Shown here: one piece after another, positions 7,415 through 15,972 of the stretch
How positions within the stretch are numbered: position 1 is the first letter of the stretch
Layout: every line of letters starts with the position of its first letter
Origin: Roseateles chitinivorans
GTDB taxonomy: Bacteria > Pseudomonadota > Gammaproteobacteria > Burkholderiales > Burkholderiaceae_C
Reading direction: 5' to 3'
Assembly: GCF_002761755.1 (NCBI RefSeq)
Contig: NZ_PEOG01000057.1
Coordinates: 1 to 38,323, forward strand
Length of the DNA stretch: 38,323 nucleotides
The notes under the pieces: generated by a model
Database searches by the model: none
What the model was told of the DNA's origin: nothing
What the model saw: the letters and a program-made list of their open reading frames with translations, nothing else
Made by a program: the position numbers and the translations under genes

Positions 7415-8599
7415 ATGCCACAGCAGCCCCACCTCCTCGTGTTCTCGCATCTGCGCTGGGACTTCGTGTTCCAACGCCCGCAGCATCTGATGACGCGGCT
7501 CGCGAACGACTACCGCGTCGTGTTCATCGAGGAGCCGATGCACGACCCGGCCGGACCCCCGCGGGTGGAATCGCGCCGCGTCGGGCCCGGCGGCGCGATC
7601 GAGGTGCTGGTGCCGTTCACCCCGGTCGCGGCACCGGGTTTCGACGATGCGCAGCTGCCGCTGCTGTTGCCGCTGATCGAACGCGAACTGGGCCAGCGCG
7701 AGGTGCGCGATTACGCGGTCTGGATGTACACGCCGATGGCGCTGCCGTTGATCGCCGGCATGCAGCCCCGCGCGCTGGTGTACGACTGCATGGACGAGCT
7801 CTCCGCGTTCAAGCACGCGCCGGCGCAGCTGCGTCAGCGCGAAAGCGCCTTGATGGCCGCGGCCGACTTGGTGCTGTGCGGCGGTCCGGCCCTGTACGCC
7901 GCACGGCACGGGCAGCATCCGGAACTGCACTGCCTGCCCAGCGCCGTCGACGCGGCCCATTTCGCGCCGCCGTGCACCGCGCCGGACGATCCGCTGGCGC
8001 TGCAGGCCCAGGCCGTGCAAGGCCACATCGCCCGGCCGCGCCTGGGCTTCTTCGGTGTGATCGACGAGCGCATGGACCTGGCGCTGGTCGATGCGATCGC
8101 GGCGGCCCGGCCGGACTGGCAACTGGCCATGGTCGGCCCGGTCGCGAAGATCTCCCAGGCCGATCTACCGCGCCGCGCCAACCTGCACTGGCTGGGCATG
8201 CAGCGCTATGAGCTGCTGCCCCACCTGCTGGCCGGATGGGATGTCTGCCTGATGCCGTTCGCGCTGAACGAGTCGACCCGCTTCATCAGCCCGACCAAGA
8301 CGCTGGAGTACCTGGCGGGCGGCAAGCCGGTCGTGAGCACGCCGATCCGCGATGTGGTCGGCCTGTACGGCGACGTGGTCCGCATCGGGCATGACGCGGC
8401 TTCCTTCGTGGCGGCCTGCGATGAGCTGATGCAGGAGGACGCGGCGTCGCGCGAGTACTGGCATGGCAGCGCGGCCGCCGTCGTGGCGGCGGCCTCCTGG
8501 GACGCGGCCGCCGGGCGCGCGCGCGACTGGCTGGCCGCGGCGATGCGACCGGTGGCGCCCGACGCGCCGATCATCGGCGCCTCGCTGCGTGCGGCCTGA
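7415..8599 (+). CDS. GT-B glycosyltransferase (family 1/4-like)
   Basis: A 394-residue transferase opening with HLLVFSHLRWDFVFQRPQHL, a stretch typical of GT-B enzymes of bacterial surface-polysaccharide loci. YDCMDELSAF sits at the inter-domain region. The C-terminal half has FFGVIDERMD, MVGPVAKI and RFISPTKTLEYLAGGKPVVST, which aligns with the sugar-nucleotide-binding segment of GT4 enzymes (the Pro-Thr-Lys-x-x-Glu pattern replaces the usual E-x7-E). ATG 7415 is chosen because the conserved N-terminus begins there; the upstream extension in frame is not protein-like. It is the first gene of the plus-strand glycan operon, 12 bp ahead of the amidohydrolase gene. Donor and acceptor are unknown. 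Confidence 0.87.
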   Translation: MPQQPHLLVFSHLRWDFVFQRPQHLMTRLANDYRVVFIEEPMHDPAGPPRVESRRVGPGGAIEVLVPFTPVAAPGFDDAQLPLLLPLIERELGQREVRDYAVWMYTPMALPLIAGMQPRALVYDCMDELSAFKHAPAQLRQRESALMAAADLVLCGGPALYAARHGQHPELHCLPSAVDAAHFAPPCTAPDDPLALQAQAVQGHIARPRLGFFGVIDERMDLALVDAIAAARPDWQLAMVGPVAKISQADLPRRANLHWLGMQRYELLPHLLAGWDVCLMPFALNESTRFISPTKTLEYLAGGKPVVSTPIRDVVGLYGDVVRIGHDAASFVAACDELMQEDAASREYWHGSAAAVVAAASWDAAAGRARDWLAAAMRPVAPDAPIIGASLRAA

Positions 8600-8611
8600 G
8601 GGACGTCGGTC

Positions 8612-9571
8612 ATGATCATCGACGCCCATCTTCATTGCACCGGCCGGGAAACGACGGACGACGTCCTGCGCACGCTGGACGAAGCCGGCATCGACGTCGG
8701 CGTGCTGCTCGCGCCTTTCCTCGGGGACGGCTACTCGCTGGACGACGCGGCCTCGCTGCGCCGGGCCAACGAGCACCTGGCCCGGCTGGTGCGCCACCAT
8801 CCCGACCGCCTCGTCGGTTTCGCCGTGGTGGACCCCCGCCATCCCGACGCGCCGGACGACCTGCGCCACGCGATCGAGGAGCTCGGGCTGCGCGGCTGCA
8901 AGATGGTGCCGACCGGCTGGTATCCCTATGAGGAACGGGTGCAGCCGGTCTTCGCGGTCGCCAACGAGCATGCGCTGCCGCTGCTGTTCCACAGTGGGAT
9001 CTTCATCGACGGCCGGTCCGGTCGCTTCTGCCGGCCGACCTATTTCGAAGCGCTGCGCGATCACCCGCGCACGCGGGTCGCGTTGGCCCACATGGGCTGG
9101 CCCTGGACCGACGAGGCGCTGGCCGTCGCGCTGATCGATCGCATCCACGGCGTGCCGCATGAGCGGGCGCAGTTCCGGCTGGACATCTCGTTCGGGCCAC
9201 CGCCGCCGTACCGGCGCGAGGTGCTGGCGCGGATGCTGGATGTGCTGGGCGCCGGCTCGCTGCAGTTCGGCAGCGACTGCTTCCTGCCCTGTTCTGGCGC
9301 GCATGTGCGCGAGCGCAAGCAGTGGGTGGTCGATCTGATGGATGAGCTGGACCTGGGCGCCGACACACGCGAGCGCCTGTGGAGCGGCACCGCCGCCGCC
9401 TGGCTCGGACTGTCGACCGCCGCCACGACCACGACCCTGGCCGGCGCCCACCACGTCGGCGCCGACACCGCGCGCCCGCATGCGGGTCTGCTGGCAGGCA
9501 GCTCGGGCGCCTCCGGGGCCGGTGGCGGCGGCGACTACGCGCCGCGTCCCTGGCGGCCGGTGTGCTGCTGA
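8612..9571 (+). CDS. Amidohydrolase-2 family metal-dependent hydrolase
   Basis: A 319-residue TIM-barrel hydrolase of the amidohydrolase 2 (ACMSD-like) group. The metal-site pattern is visible: IDAHLHCTG at the N-terminus (His-x-His), a His in LLFHSGIF, a His in ALAHMGWPW and the late Asp in QFGSDCFLP. Members hydrolyse or decarboxylate small molecules, and some sit in polysaccharide loci where their substrate is not known. About 50 residues after AAWLGLS are Ala/Gly/Thr-rich and look like a non-conserved tail. GAGGGA stands before the ATG at 8612. It lies between two glycosyltransferase genes in the operon, so a role in trimming or modifying the glycan or its precursor is inferred. Confidence 0.85.
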   Translation: MIIDAHLHCTGRETTDDVLRTLDEAGIDVGVLLAPFLGDGYSLDDAASLRRANEHLARLVRHHPDRLVGFAVVDPRHPDAPDDLRHAIEELGLRGCKMVPTGWYPYEERVQPVFAVANEHALPLLFHSGIFIDGRSGRFCRPTYFEALRDHPRTRVALAHMGWPWTDEALAVALIDRIHGVPHERAQFRLDISFGPPPPYRREVLARMLDVLGAGSLQFGSDCFLPCSGAHVRERKQWVVDLMDELDLGADTRERLWSGTAAAWLGLSTAATTTTLAGAHHVGADTARPHAGLLAGSSGASGAGGGGDYAPRPWRPVCC

Positions 9572-9627
9572 GGCCGCTGCCGGCCGCGATCGCTGTTCCT
9601 TCTTCCCGTCCACTTCGCATCGTCACC

Positions 9628-10857
9628 ATGGATCTTCCTTCGGACAGCCCACTGCGCCCGGTGCCGCCGTCGCCGGCCGCCCATCCCCCCTTGCATGTGC
9701 TGGAGGTCGTGGGCAACGGCATCGTCGGCGGCATGGAACGCTGCGTGGAGCGGCTGGTGGCCGGCCTCGGCGGGGCCGGCGGCTTCCGCTTCACCGTCCT
9801 GTGCCCGTCGGAGGGCGACTTCGCCGAACGCATCCGCGCGGTCGGCGGCGAGATCGGCGTCGTCGCGATGCCCGAGGACCCGCCCTGGTCGTCGATCCAG
9901 ATGGTGGCCGCGATGATCGCGGCCGAGCGGGTGGACTTGGTCCATGCGCACCTGCCCAATGCGCATCTGCTGGCCGGCCTGGCGGCGCGACTCGCCGGCG
10001 TGCCGGCGATGACGACCATCCATGGCCGGCAGGTCATCCTGCCCGACCTGGAGATCCACCGGCTGGTGGGCAGCCATCTGAGCGTCGTCTGCCGCCAGAG
10101 CTATTACCACGCGCTCGGACTCGGCGTCGATCGCGGCCGCCTCAGCCTGGAGCCCAATGGCGTCGACGTCGACATGTTCCAGCCCGGCCCCCGGCCGGCC
10201 GACGGCCTGCGCGCGGCGCTGGGCCTGGCGCCAGAGACGCTGATCGTCGGCTTCGTCGGCCGGCTCTCGCCGGAGAAGGCGCCCGAGGTCTTCGTCCGCG
10301 CCGCGGCGTTGTTGCTGCAGCGCTTGCCGGACGTGCACGCGGTGCTGATCGGCGAGGGACCGATGAAGACGCAGTTGCGCGATGCGATCGCCGCGCAGGG
10401 ATTGGAGGCGCGCATCCATGTGCAGGGCGGCGTCGACGACGTGCGCCCGGTCCTGCGCGATCTCGACCTGCTGGTGTCGAGCTCCAACTCCGAGGCGATG
10501 CCGCTGGCGCTGATGGAAGGCATGGCCAGCGGCCTGCCGGTCGTCGCGACGCGGGTCGGCGGGGTGCCGGAGATCGTGGCGCACGGCAGCACCGGCTGGC
10601 TGGTGGCACCGCGCGACTACGAGGACCTGGCGGGGCGCATGCACCAGATGCTGACGCTGCATGAGCTGCGCCAGCGCATGGGCCTCGCCGCGCGGGCGCG
10701 GATGGAGCGGCATCACCGGCTCGATCGCTCGCTCGAGCGGCTGGCCGAGCGGATGCGCATCCTCGCGCGGCCGGCCACCGCGGCCACCTCGACCTTGACG
10801 GTCGCGCGCGAGCCGCGCATGGCCGGCGGCACGTCCGGAGGCCGCAAGACCCGATGA
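9628..10857 (+). CDS. Glycosyltransferase family 4
   Basis: A 409-residue GT-B retaining transferase. The N-terminal domain has the acceptor-side glycine pattern GNGIVGGMERCVERLV, and the C-terminal domain opens with GFVGRLSPEKAPEVFVRA. The donor-phosphate motif E-x7-E is Glu289 and Glu297 in EAMPLALMEGMASGLPVVAT. ATG 9628 is used since the preceding in-frame residues come from the antisense and tail of the amidohydrolase gene. The first 20 residues are Pro/Ser-rich and probably disordered. It follows the amidohydrolase gene by 56 bp and precedes a second GT4 gene by 115 bp, the longest gap within this operon. Confidence 0.9.
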   Translation: MDLPSDSPLRPVPPSPAAHPPLHVLEVVGNGIVGGMERCVERLVAGLGGAGGFRFTVLCPSEGDFAERIRAVGGEIGVVAMPEDPPWSSIQMVAAMIAAERVDLVHAHLPNAHLLAGLAARLAGVPAMTTIHGRQVILPDLEIHRLVGSHLSVVCRQSYYHALGLGVDRGRLSLEPNGVDVDMFQPGPRPADGLRAALGLAPETLIVGFVGRLSPEKAPEVFVRAAALLLQRLPDVHAVLIGEGPMKTQLRDAIAAQGLEARIHVQGGVDDVRPVLRDLDLLVSSSNSEAMPLALMEGMASGLPVVATRVGGVPEIVAHGSTGWLVAPRDYEDLAGRMHQMLTLHELRQRMGLAARARMERHHRLDRSLERLAERMRILARPATAATSTLTVAREPRMAGGTSGGRKTR

Positions 10858-10972
10858 ACAGGAGCATCGCGCCGCGCCGGGACCGGGGCCGCCCGCGACA
10901 GCCGGCAGGCCGTCCGACGAGACGGCATGTCATTTGCCTTTCCAAGAGCGCATGCGAACAGCAGGAGCAGTC

Positions 10973-12391
10973 ATGATCGAAGCCCCCTTGAGAGTCGCGC
11001 TGATCAGCGAACACGCCTCGCCGCTGGCCCAGCAGGGCGGCGTCGACGCCGGCGGCCAGAACGTCTACGTGGCCCATGTGGCGGCGGCGCTCGCGCGGCG
11101 CGGCCACCATGTGGATGTGCTCACCCGGCGCGACCAGCGCTCGCTGCCGACCGCGGTCGACATGCGGCCCGGCGTGCGGGTACTCCACATCGACGCCGGT
11201 CCGCCGGAGTTCGTGCCCAAGGAGCAGCTGCTCCCCTACATGCGGGCCTTCGGCAGCGAGGCGTTGCGGCTGATGCGTCGCAGCCTGCGCCATGACGTGG
11301 TGCATGCCAACTTCTTCATGTCGGGCGTGGTGGGGCTGCGGCTGCAGCGCCAGCTGAACCTGCCCCTGGTGCAGACCTTCCACGCGCTGGGCGCGGTGCG
11401 GCGCCTGCATCAGAAGGAGGCGGACAAGTTCCCGGCCGAGCGCATCGAACTGGAGCGCCGCATCGCCTGCGAGGCCGACTGCGTCATCGCCGAATGTCCG
11501 CAGGACGCGGCCGACCTGATCGCCCACTGCGGCGCGCCGGCCGATCGCATCGCGCAGGTGCCCTGCGGCGTCGACCTGGACGAGTTCGGACCTGGCGACA
11601 AGCTGCAGGCCCGGCGGCGCCTGCATCTGCGCGAGGACGAGTTCATCGTGCTGCAGCTGGGGCGACTGGTGCCGCGCAAGGGCGTGGACAACGTCATCCG
11701 CGCGGTGGCGCACCTGCACGGCATGCCGGAGCGGCGGCCATGGCGCCTGCTGATCGTCGGCGGCGAGTCGACCCAGCCGGACGAGGCCCGGACGCCGGAG
11801 ATCGGACGGCTGCGCGGCATCGCGCGGGAGGCCGGCATCGAGGATCGCGTCACCTTCGTCGGCCGGCGCGACCGCGACCAGCTGCGCGACTACTACCTGG
11901 CGGCCGATGTCTTCGTGACGACGCCGTGGTACGAGCCCTTCGGCATCACGCCGCTGGAGGCGATGGCCTGCGCCACGCCGGTGATCGGCGCGGCGGTCGG
12001 CGGCATCCAGCACACCGTCGTGGACGGGCTCACCGGCTACCTGGTGCCGCCGGAGGACCCCGAGCTGCTGGCGTTGCGGCTCGACGACCTGCGCCGCCAT
12101 CCGGAGATCGCCCGGCTGATGGGGCGCGCGGGCCTGCAGCGGGTGCAGCGCGAGTTCACCTGGGATGGCGTCGCCTTCAAGCTGGCTGGCGTGTATGCCC
12201 AGGTCGCGGCGCGGCGGGCGATGCAGGACAGCTCGTCGATCCGGCTGCTCGCCTCGGCGGCCGGGCAGGCCAGTCCGGGGACGGCGGTGCGTCACCTGGC
12301 GCGACCGCATCTGGCGGCTGTCGGCGCGACCGAGGCGGCTCATGCCGATGTCGTCGCCATGCCGCTGGCGAATTCGGGAGGTCAGGGATGA
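10973..12391 (+). CDS. Glycosyltransferase family 4, sucrose-synthase/MshA-like
   Basis: A 472-residue GT-B transferase. GGVDAGGQNVYV at residues 22-33 is the nucleotide-sugar loop seen in sucrose-phosphate synthase and MshA-type enzymes. The C-terminal domain has LQLGRLVPRKGVDNVIRA, and the E-x7-E pair is Glu321 and Glu329 in EPFGITPLEAMACATPVIG. AGGAG precedes the ATG at 10973. The last 60 residues after the final helix are Ala/Ser-rich and not family-conserved. The stop overlaps the next gene start by four bases (ATGA). Donor sugar unknown; the family fold alone does not decide it. Confidence 0.9.
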   Translation: MIEAPLRVALISEHASPLAQQGGVDAGGQNVYVAHVAAALARRGHHVDVLTRRDQRSLPTAVDMRPGVRVLHIDAGPPEFVPKEQLLPYMRAFGSEALRLMRRSLRHDVVHANFFMSGVVGLRLQRQLNLPLVQTFHALGAVRRLHQKEADKFPAERIELERRIACEADCVIAECPQDAADLIAHCGAPADRIAQVPCGVDLDEFGPGDKLQARRRLHLREDEFIVLQLGRLVPRKGVDNVIRAVAHLHGMPERRPWRLLIVGGESTQPDEARTPEIGRLRGIAREAGIEDRVTFVGRRDRDQLRDYYLAADVFVTTPWYEPFGITPLEAMACATPVIGAAVGGIQHTVVDGLTGYLVPPEDPELLALRLDDLRRHPEIARLMGRAGLQRVQREFTWDGVAFKLAGVYAQVAARRAMQDSSSIRLLASAAGQASPGTAVRHLARPHLAAVGATEAAHADVVAMPLANSGGQG

Positions 12392-13617
12392 CGGTGGCGG
12401 CCACCGACGCCCAGGCCGAACGTGTCGCCCGATGGCGCCAGGCGCGCCGGGTGCTGCTGATCCGGCTGGACAACCTGGGCGATGTGCTGATGACGACGCC
12501 GGCCCTCGCGGCGGTGCGCGAGTCGCTGCCGGAGGCGCAGTTGACCCTGCTCGCCGCGCCGTCGATGAGGGCACTGACGCCGCACCTGCCGGAGGTCGAC
12601 CGCATCGTCGGCTTCCATGCGCCGTGGATGAAGGCCGGCGCCGCTGCGCTGGCGGCCGACGACCCGCCGCTAGGTCGCGACGAGCGTCAAGCCGTCGCGC
12701 AATGGGCGGACGAGGGCTATGACGCCGCGATCATCTTCACCGTCTGCACGCAGAGTGTCTTTCCGGCCGCGACGATGTGCCGGCTGGCCGGCATTCCCCG
12801 GGTGCTGGGCCATGCGCGCGAGCGCGCCTATGGCTTGCTGAGCGACGAGATCCCCGATCGCGACGAGGTGGGCGACGGCATGCGCCACGAGGTCCGCCGC
12901 CAGCTGGATCTGGTGGGCGCGGTGGGCCTGCGCACGCGCGACGAGCGCCTGCGCTTCCGCGTGCTCGAATCCGATCGCGATGCGGTCCGCCAGTCCCTGG
13001 TCGCTGCGGGCGTGGGACCGCGCCAACCCTTTGTCATCGTGCATCCGGGCGCCAGCGCGCCGTCGCGGCGGTACCCGGCCGGTCGGCTGGGGGAATCCGC
13101 CGGGCTGCTGCGGCAGGCCACGGCATGGCGGGCGGGCGGGGCGGCCGAGGATCCGCCCGCGATCGTCGTCTGCGGCGGGCCGGGCGAAGAGTCGTTGGTG
13201 CAGGAGACGGTCCAGGCGTTGGCGGCGGCGGACCTGCCGGCGTCGGTCGCCCAGGGGCGGGTGCTGTCGCCACGGCTCTCCGGCATCGGTGAACTGGCTG
13301 CGCTGATCGCCGAGGCCGATCTGCTCATCGGCAACAACAGCGGCCCGGTCCACCTGGCCGCCGCGGTCGGCACGCCGGTCGTGGACCTGTACGCGCTGAC
13401 GAATCCCCAGCACACGCCCTGGCAGGTGCCATCGCGCGTGCTGTTCCGCGACGTGCCATGCCGCTTCTGCCAGAAGAGTCTCTGCCCCGAAGGCCATCAC
13501 CGCTGCCTGAGCGGCGTCTCGCCGCGCGAGGTGGCCGCCGCCGCGATCGCGCTGATGCCGGCACGGTTCCCGGCGATGCCGGAGGCGCTGCAGCCCGCCG
13601 TCGGAGTGGCAGCATGA
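12388..13617 (+). CDS. GT9 ADP-heptose:LPS heptosyltransferase-family protein (first copy)
   Basis: A 409-residue inverting GT-B enzyme. RLDNLGDVLMTTPAL from residue 26 is the GT9 N-terminal signature, and NNSGPVHLAAAVGTPVVDLY from about residue 316 is the ADP-heptose-binding C-terminal signature. FVIVHPGASAPSRRYP begins the second domain. A Cys-rich segment, CRFCQKSLCPEGHHRC, lies near the C-terminus and is common in this subgroup. ATG 12388 has GGGAGG upstream and overlaps the preceding stop (ATGA). With ADP-heptose genes in the facing operon, transfer of heptose is likely, but GT9 enzymes can use other sugars. Confidence 0.9.
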   Translation: MTVAATDAQAERVARWRQARRVLLIRLDNLGDVLMTTPALAAVRESLPEAQLTLLAAPSMRALTPHLPEVDRIVGFHAPWMKAGAAALAADDPPLGRDERQAVAQWADEGYDAAIIFTVCTQSVFPAATMCRLAGIPRVLGHARERAYGLLSDEIPDRDEVGDGMRHEVRRQLDLVGAVGLRTRDERLRFRVLESDRDAVRQSLVAAGVGPRQPFVIVHPGASAPSRRYPAGRLGESAGLLRQATAWRAGGAAEDPPAIVVCGGPGEESLVQETVQALAAADLPASVAQGRVLSPRLSGIGELAALIAEADLLIGNNSGPVHLAAAVGTPVVDLYALTNPQHTPWQVPSRVLFRDVPCRFCQKSLCPEGHHRCLSGVSPREVAAAAIALMPARFPAMPEALQPAVGVAA

Positions 13618-14741
13618 GCGCGGTGGCACCTGCGCGAGGCGCGGTCGCGTCGACCGCGGAGGGGCCGGCGTCATGGTCGGCCGAGGCAGAGGGTCCGCTG
13701 GCGGCCACGCCGACCCGGACGTTCGACATCTCCGTGGTCATGCCGACCTATCGTCGTCCTGACCTGCTGTCCCGCTGCCTGGGCGCGCTGATGGCGCAGA
13801 CCTTGCCCGCCGATCGCTTCGAGGTGATCGTCGTCGACGACGGCCAGGAGGACCGGTGCCGGGATCAGGTCGAGCGGCTCGCGGCCACGCCGGGCGCGCC
13901 TGCGATCCGCTACCTGCGTGCCGCGACCGGCCGGGGGCCGGCGGTCGCGCGCAACGCGGGATGGCGCGCGGCGACGGCGCCGATCGTCGCCTTCACCGAT
14001 GACGACACACTGCCCGATCCGGACTGGCTGGTGCGCGGTCTGGCCGCGATGCAGGCGCACCCCGACTGGGTCGCCGCGGCCGGGCAGGTCCGCGTGCCGG
14101 CGGCGAGCGCCGCCAACGACGCCAATGGCGCCGGCGACGCACCGGGCCGGCATGACACCCGACCGACGGACCACGAGTTGATGACCCGCGGCCTGGAGAC
14201 CTCGGAATTCGTGACGGCGAACGCCTTTGCCCGGCGCGAGGTGCTGGCTCGCATCGATGGCTTCGACGAGCGCTTCCTGCGCGCCTGGCGCGAGGACTCC
14301 GACCTCCAGTTCCGCCTGCAGGCGCAGGGGCCGGTGGGGCGCGTCGCCGATGCGCTGGTGTGGCATCCGGTGCGTCCGGAGCGCTGGGGCGTGTCGCTGC
14401 GCCAGCAGCGCAACGTCTACTTCGACGCGCTGCTGTACCGCAAGCATCCCGGGATCTACCGGTCGCGCATCCGCCGCGTGCCGCCGTGGGACTACTACGC
14501 CATCGTCGCGATGACCCCCGCAGCGCTCGTGCTGGCCGTGGCGGGGCAGGGCGCGGTCGCGGCCGGACTGCTGGCCGCCGCGGTCGCGCTGATCCTGCGA
14601 CTGACCGCCCGCCGGCTGCGCACCACCTCGCGCGCGCTGCCGCATGTATGGGAGATGCTCTGCACCTCGGCCGCGATCCCCTTCCTGTCGGTGTACTGGC
14701 GGCTGCGCGGCGCGTGGCATTTCCGGACGCTGTTCTTCTGA
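13614..14741 (+). CDS. Glycosyltransferase family 2 with C-terminal membrane segment
   Basis: A 375-residue GT-A enzyme. SVVMPTYRRPDLLSRCL begins the fold. Donor and metal motifs are DDG at residues 75-77 and DDD at 129-131 in FTDDDTLPD, and WREDSDLQF holds the probable catalytic acidic pair (227-228). The first 37 residues are Ala-rich and non-conserved. After the catalytic domain an Ala/Val/Leu-rich stretch at about residues 298-325 should cross or dip into the inner membrane, so the enzyme probably acts on a membrane-bound acceptor at the cytoplasmic face. Both the ATGA overlap with the upstream gene and the 7-bp gap to the next gene indicate one transcript. Confidence 0.9.
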   Translation: MSAVAPARGAVASTAEGPASWSAEAEGPLAATPTRTFDISVVMPTYRRPDLLSRCLGALMAQTLPADRFEVIVVDDGQEDRCRDQVERLAATPGAPAIRYLRAATGRGPAVARNAGWRAATAPIVAFTDDDTLPDPDWLVRGLAAMQAHPDWVAAAGQVRVPAASAANDANGAGDAPGRHDTRPTDHELMTRGLETSEFVTANAFARREVLARIDGFDERFLRAWREDSDLQFRLQAQGPVGRVADALVWHPVRPERWGVSLRQQRNVYFDALLYRKHPGIYRSRIRRVPPWDYYAIVAMTPAALVLAVAGQGAVAAGLLAAAVALILRLTARRLRTTSRALPHVWEMLCTSAAIPFLSVYWRLRGAWHFRTLFF

Positions 14742-14748
14742 GGCCGCC

Positions 14749-15972
14749 ATGCCGCAACCGCTCCTGTCCGCTGGCGCCCCCTCCGCGCGGCCACCCGCAT
14801 CGATCGATGGCGAGGTACGGCGCATCCTGATCCTGCGCGCGCTGGTGCTCGGCGACACGATCTGCGCCGTGCCCGCGCTGCGGGCCATCCGGCGGGCCTG
14901 GCCTCGGGCGCACATCGCGCTGATGGGGCTTCCGGTCGCGCGCGAGTACCTGTCGCGCCTGGACTGCGTCGACGAATGGCGACCGTTCCCCGGCTGGCCG
15001 GGCCTGCCGGAGCGAGCGGTCGATGTGCGCGCGCTGCCGGCCTTCCTGACCGCGATGCAGGCCGGCGACTGGGACCTCGCGATTCAGCTGCACGGCAGCG
15101 GCGAGCGCACCAATCCCTTCCTGGCGATGCTCGGTGCGCGCTGGCATGCGGGCTTCCGCAGCGATGCGGCCTGGGTGCCGCCGGAGGACGAGGTCCGCTT
15201 CGCGCCCTGGCCGCTGCTGGGTCACGAGACGCAGCGGCTGCTGTCGCTGTGTCGCCACCTGGGCCTGCCGGTCGAGGACGAGGCGCTCGAGTTCCCGCTG
15301 CGCCCCGAGGACGACGCCGCGCTGGCCCAGGCCTGGCCCGGCCGTGCCGAGGCCGGTCCCTACGCCTGCCTGCATGTGGGCGCGCAGCTGGCGTCGCGGC
15401 GCTGGCCGCTGCGCCGCTTCGCGGCCGTGGCCCAGGCGCTGCATGACGCCGGCCTGGCGATCGTGCTCACCGGCACCGCGGCCGAGCAGCCGCTGACCGC
15501 CGAGCTGGCCGCGATGCTCGCCGCCCTGGGCGTGCCGGTCACCGACCTGTCCGGCGCGACCACGCTGTGGACCCTGGGCGCGCTGCTGCGCGATGCGCGC
15601 GTGCTGGTCTGCAACGACACCGGCGTCTCCCATGTGGCCGCGGCGCTGCGCGTGCCCAGCGTCGTGGTCTCCTGCGGCAGCGAGCCGATGCGATGGGCGC
15701 CGCCCGACCGCGCCCGTCACCGGGTGCTGGCCAAGCCCGCGCCGTGCCGCCCCTGCGCCTATGCCGAGTGCCCGAACGGCCATGCCTGCGCGCATGCGCT
15801 GTCGGTCTTCGAGGTCCTGCAGGCGCTGGAGGACCTGCTGCGTACCCCATCCGTCTCATCCATCCCATCCGTCGCGATCTCCAAGGAGGGTTCCCATGCC
15901 CCGTCGCCTGCGCATCCTGACCTGGCACGTCCACGGCAATTACCTCTACAACCTCACGCAGGTTCCGCATGA
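14749..15972 (+). CDS. GT9 heptosyltransferase-family protein (second copy)
   Basis: A 407-residue GT9 enzyme. ALVLGDTICAVPALRAI near residue 31 and CNDTGVSHVAAALRVPSVVV from residue 288 are the family signatures. YACLHVGAQLASRRWPL opens the second domain, and CRPCAYAECPNGHAC resembles the Cys-rich tail of the first GT9. It is clearly different in sequence from the first copy, so two successive heptose (or related) transfers are plausible. The family part ends near residue 370. The last 25 residues overlap the next gene by 77 bp in another frame, unlike the four-base overlaps elsewhere, so this tail may be non-functional read-through. No strong ribosome site precedes ATG 14749. Confidence 0.88.
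   Translation: MPQPLLSAGAPSARPPASIDGEVRRILILRALVLGDTICAVPALRAIRRAWPRAHIALMGLPVAREYLSRLDCVDEWRPFPGWPGLPERAVDVRALPAFLTAMQAGDWDLAIQLHGSGERTNPFLAMLGARWHAGFRSDAAWVPPEDEVRFAPWPLLGHETQRLLSLCRHLGLPVEDEALEFPLRPEDDAALAQAWPGRAEAGPYACLHVGAQLASRRWPLRRFAAVAQALHDAGLAIVLTGTAAEQPLTAELAAMLAALGVPVTDLSGATTLWTLGALLRDARVLVCNDTGVSHVAAALRVPSVVVSCGSEPMRWAPPDRARHRVLAKPAPCRPCAYAECPNGHACAHALSVFEVLQALEDLLRTPSVSSIPSVAISKEGSHAPSPAHPDLARPRQLPLQPHAGSA

Noticed and set aside
4350..7490. A 1046-codon open frame on the plus strand opposite the ABC exporter gene
   Set aside because: Its translation is Arg/Gln/Asp/His-rich without any domain, and it mirrors the real gene's codon pattern. It is an antisense shadow produced by high GC.
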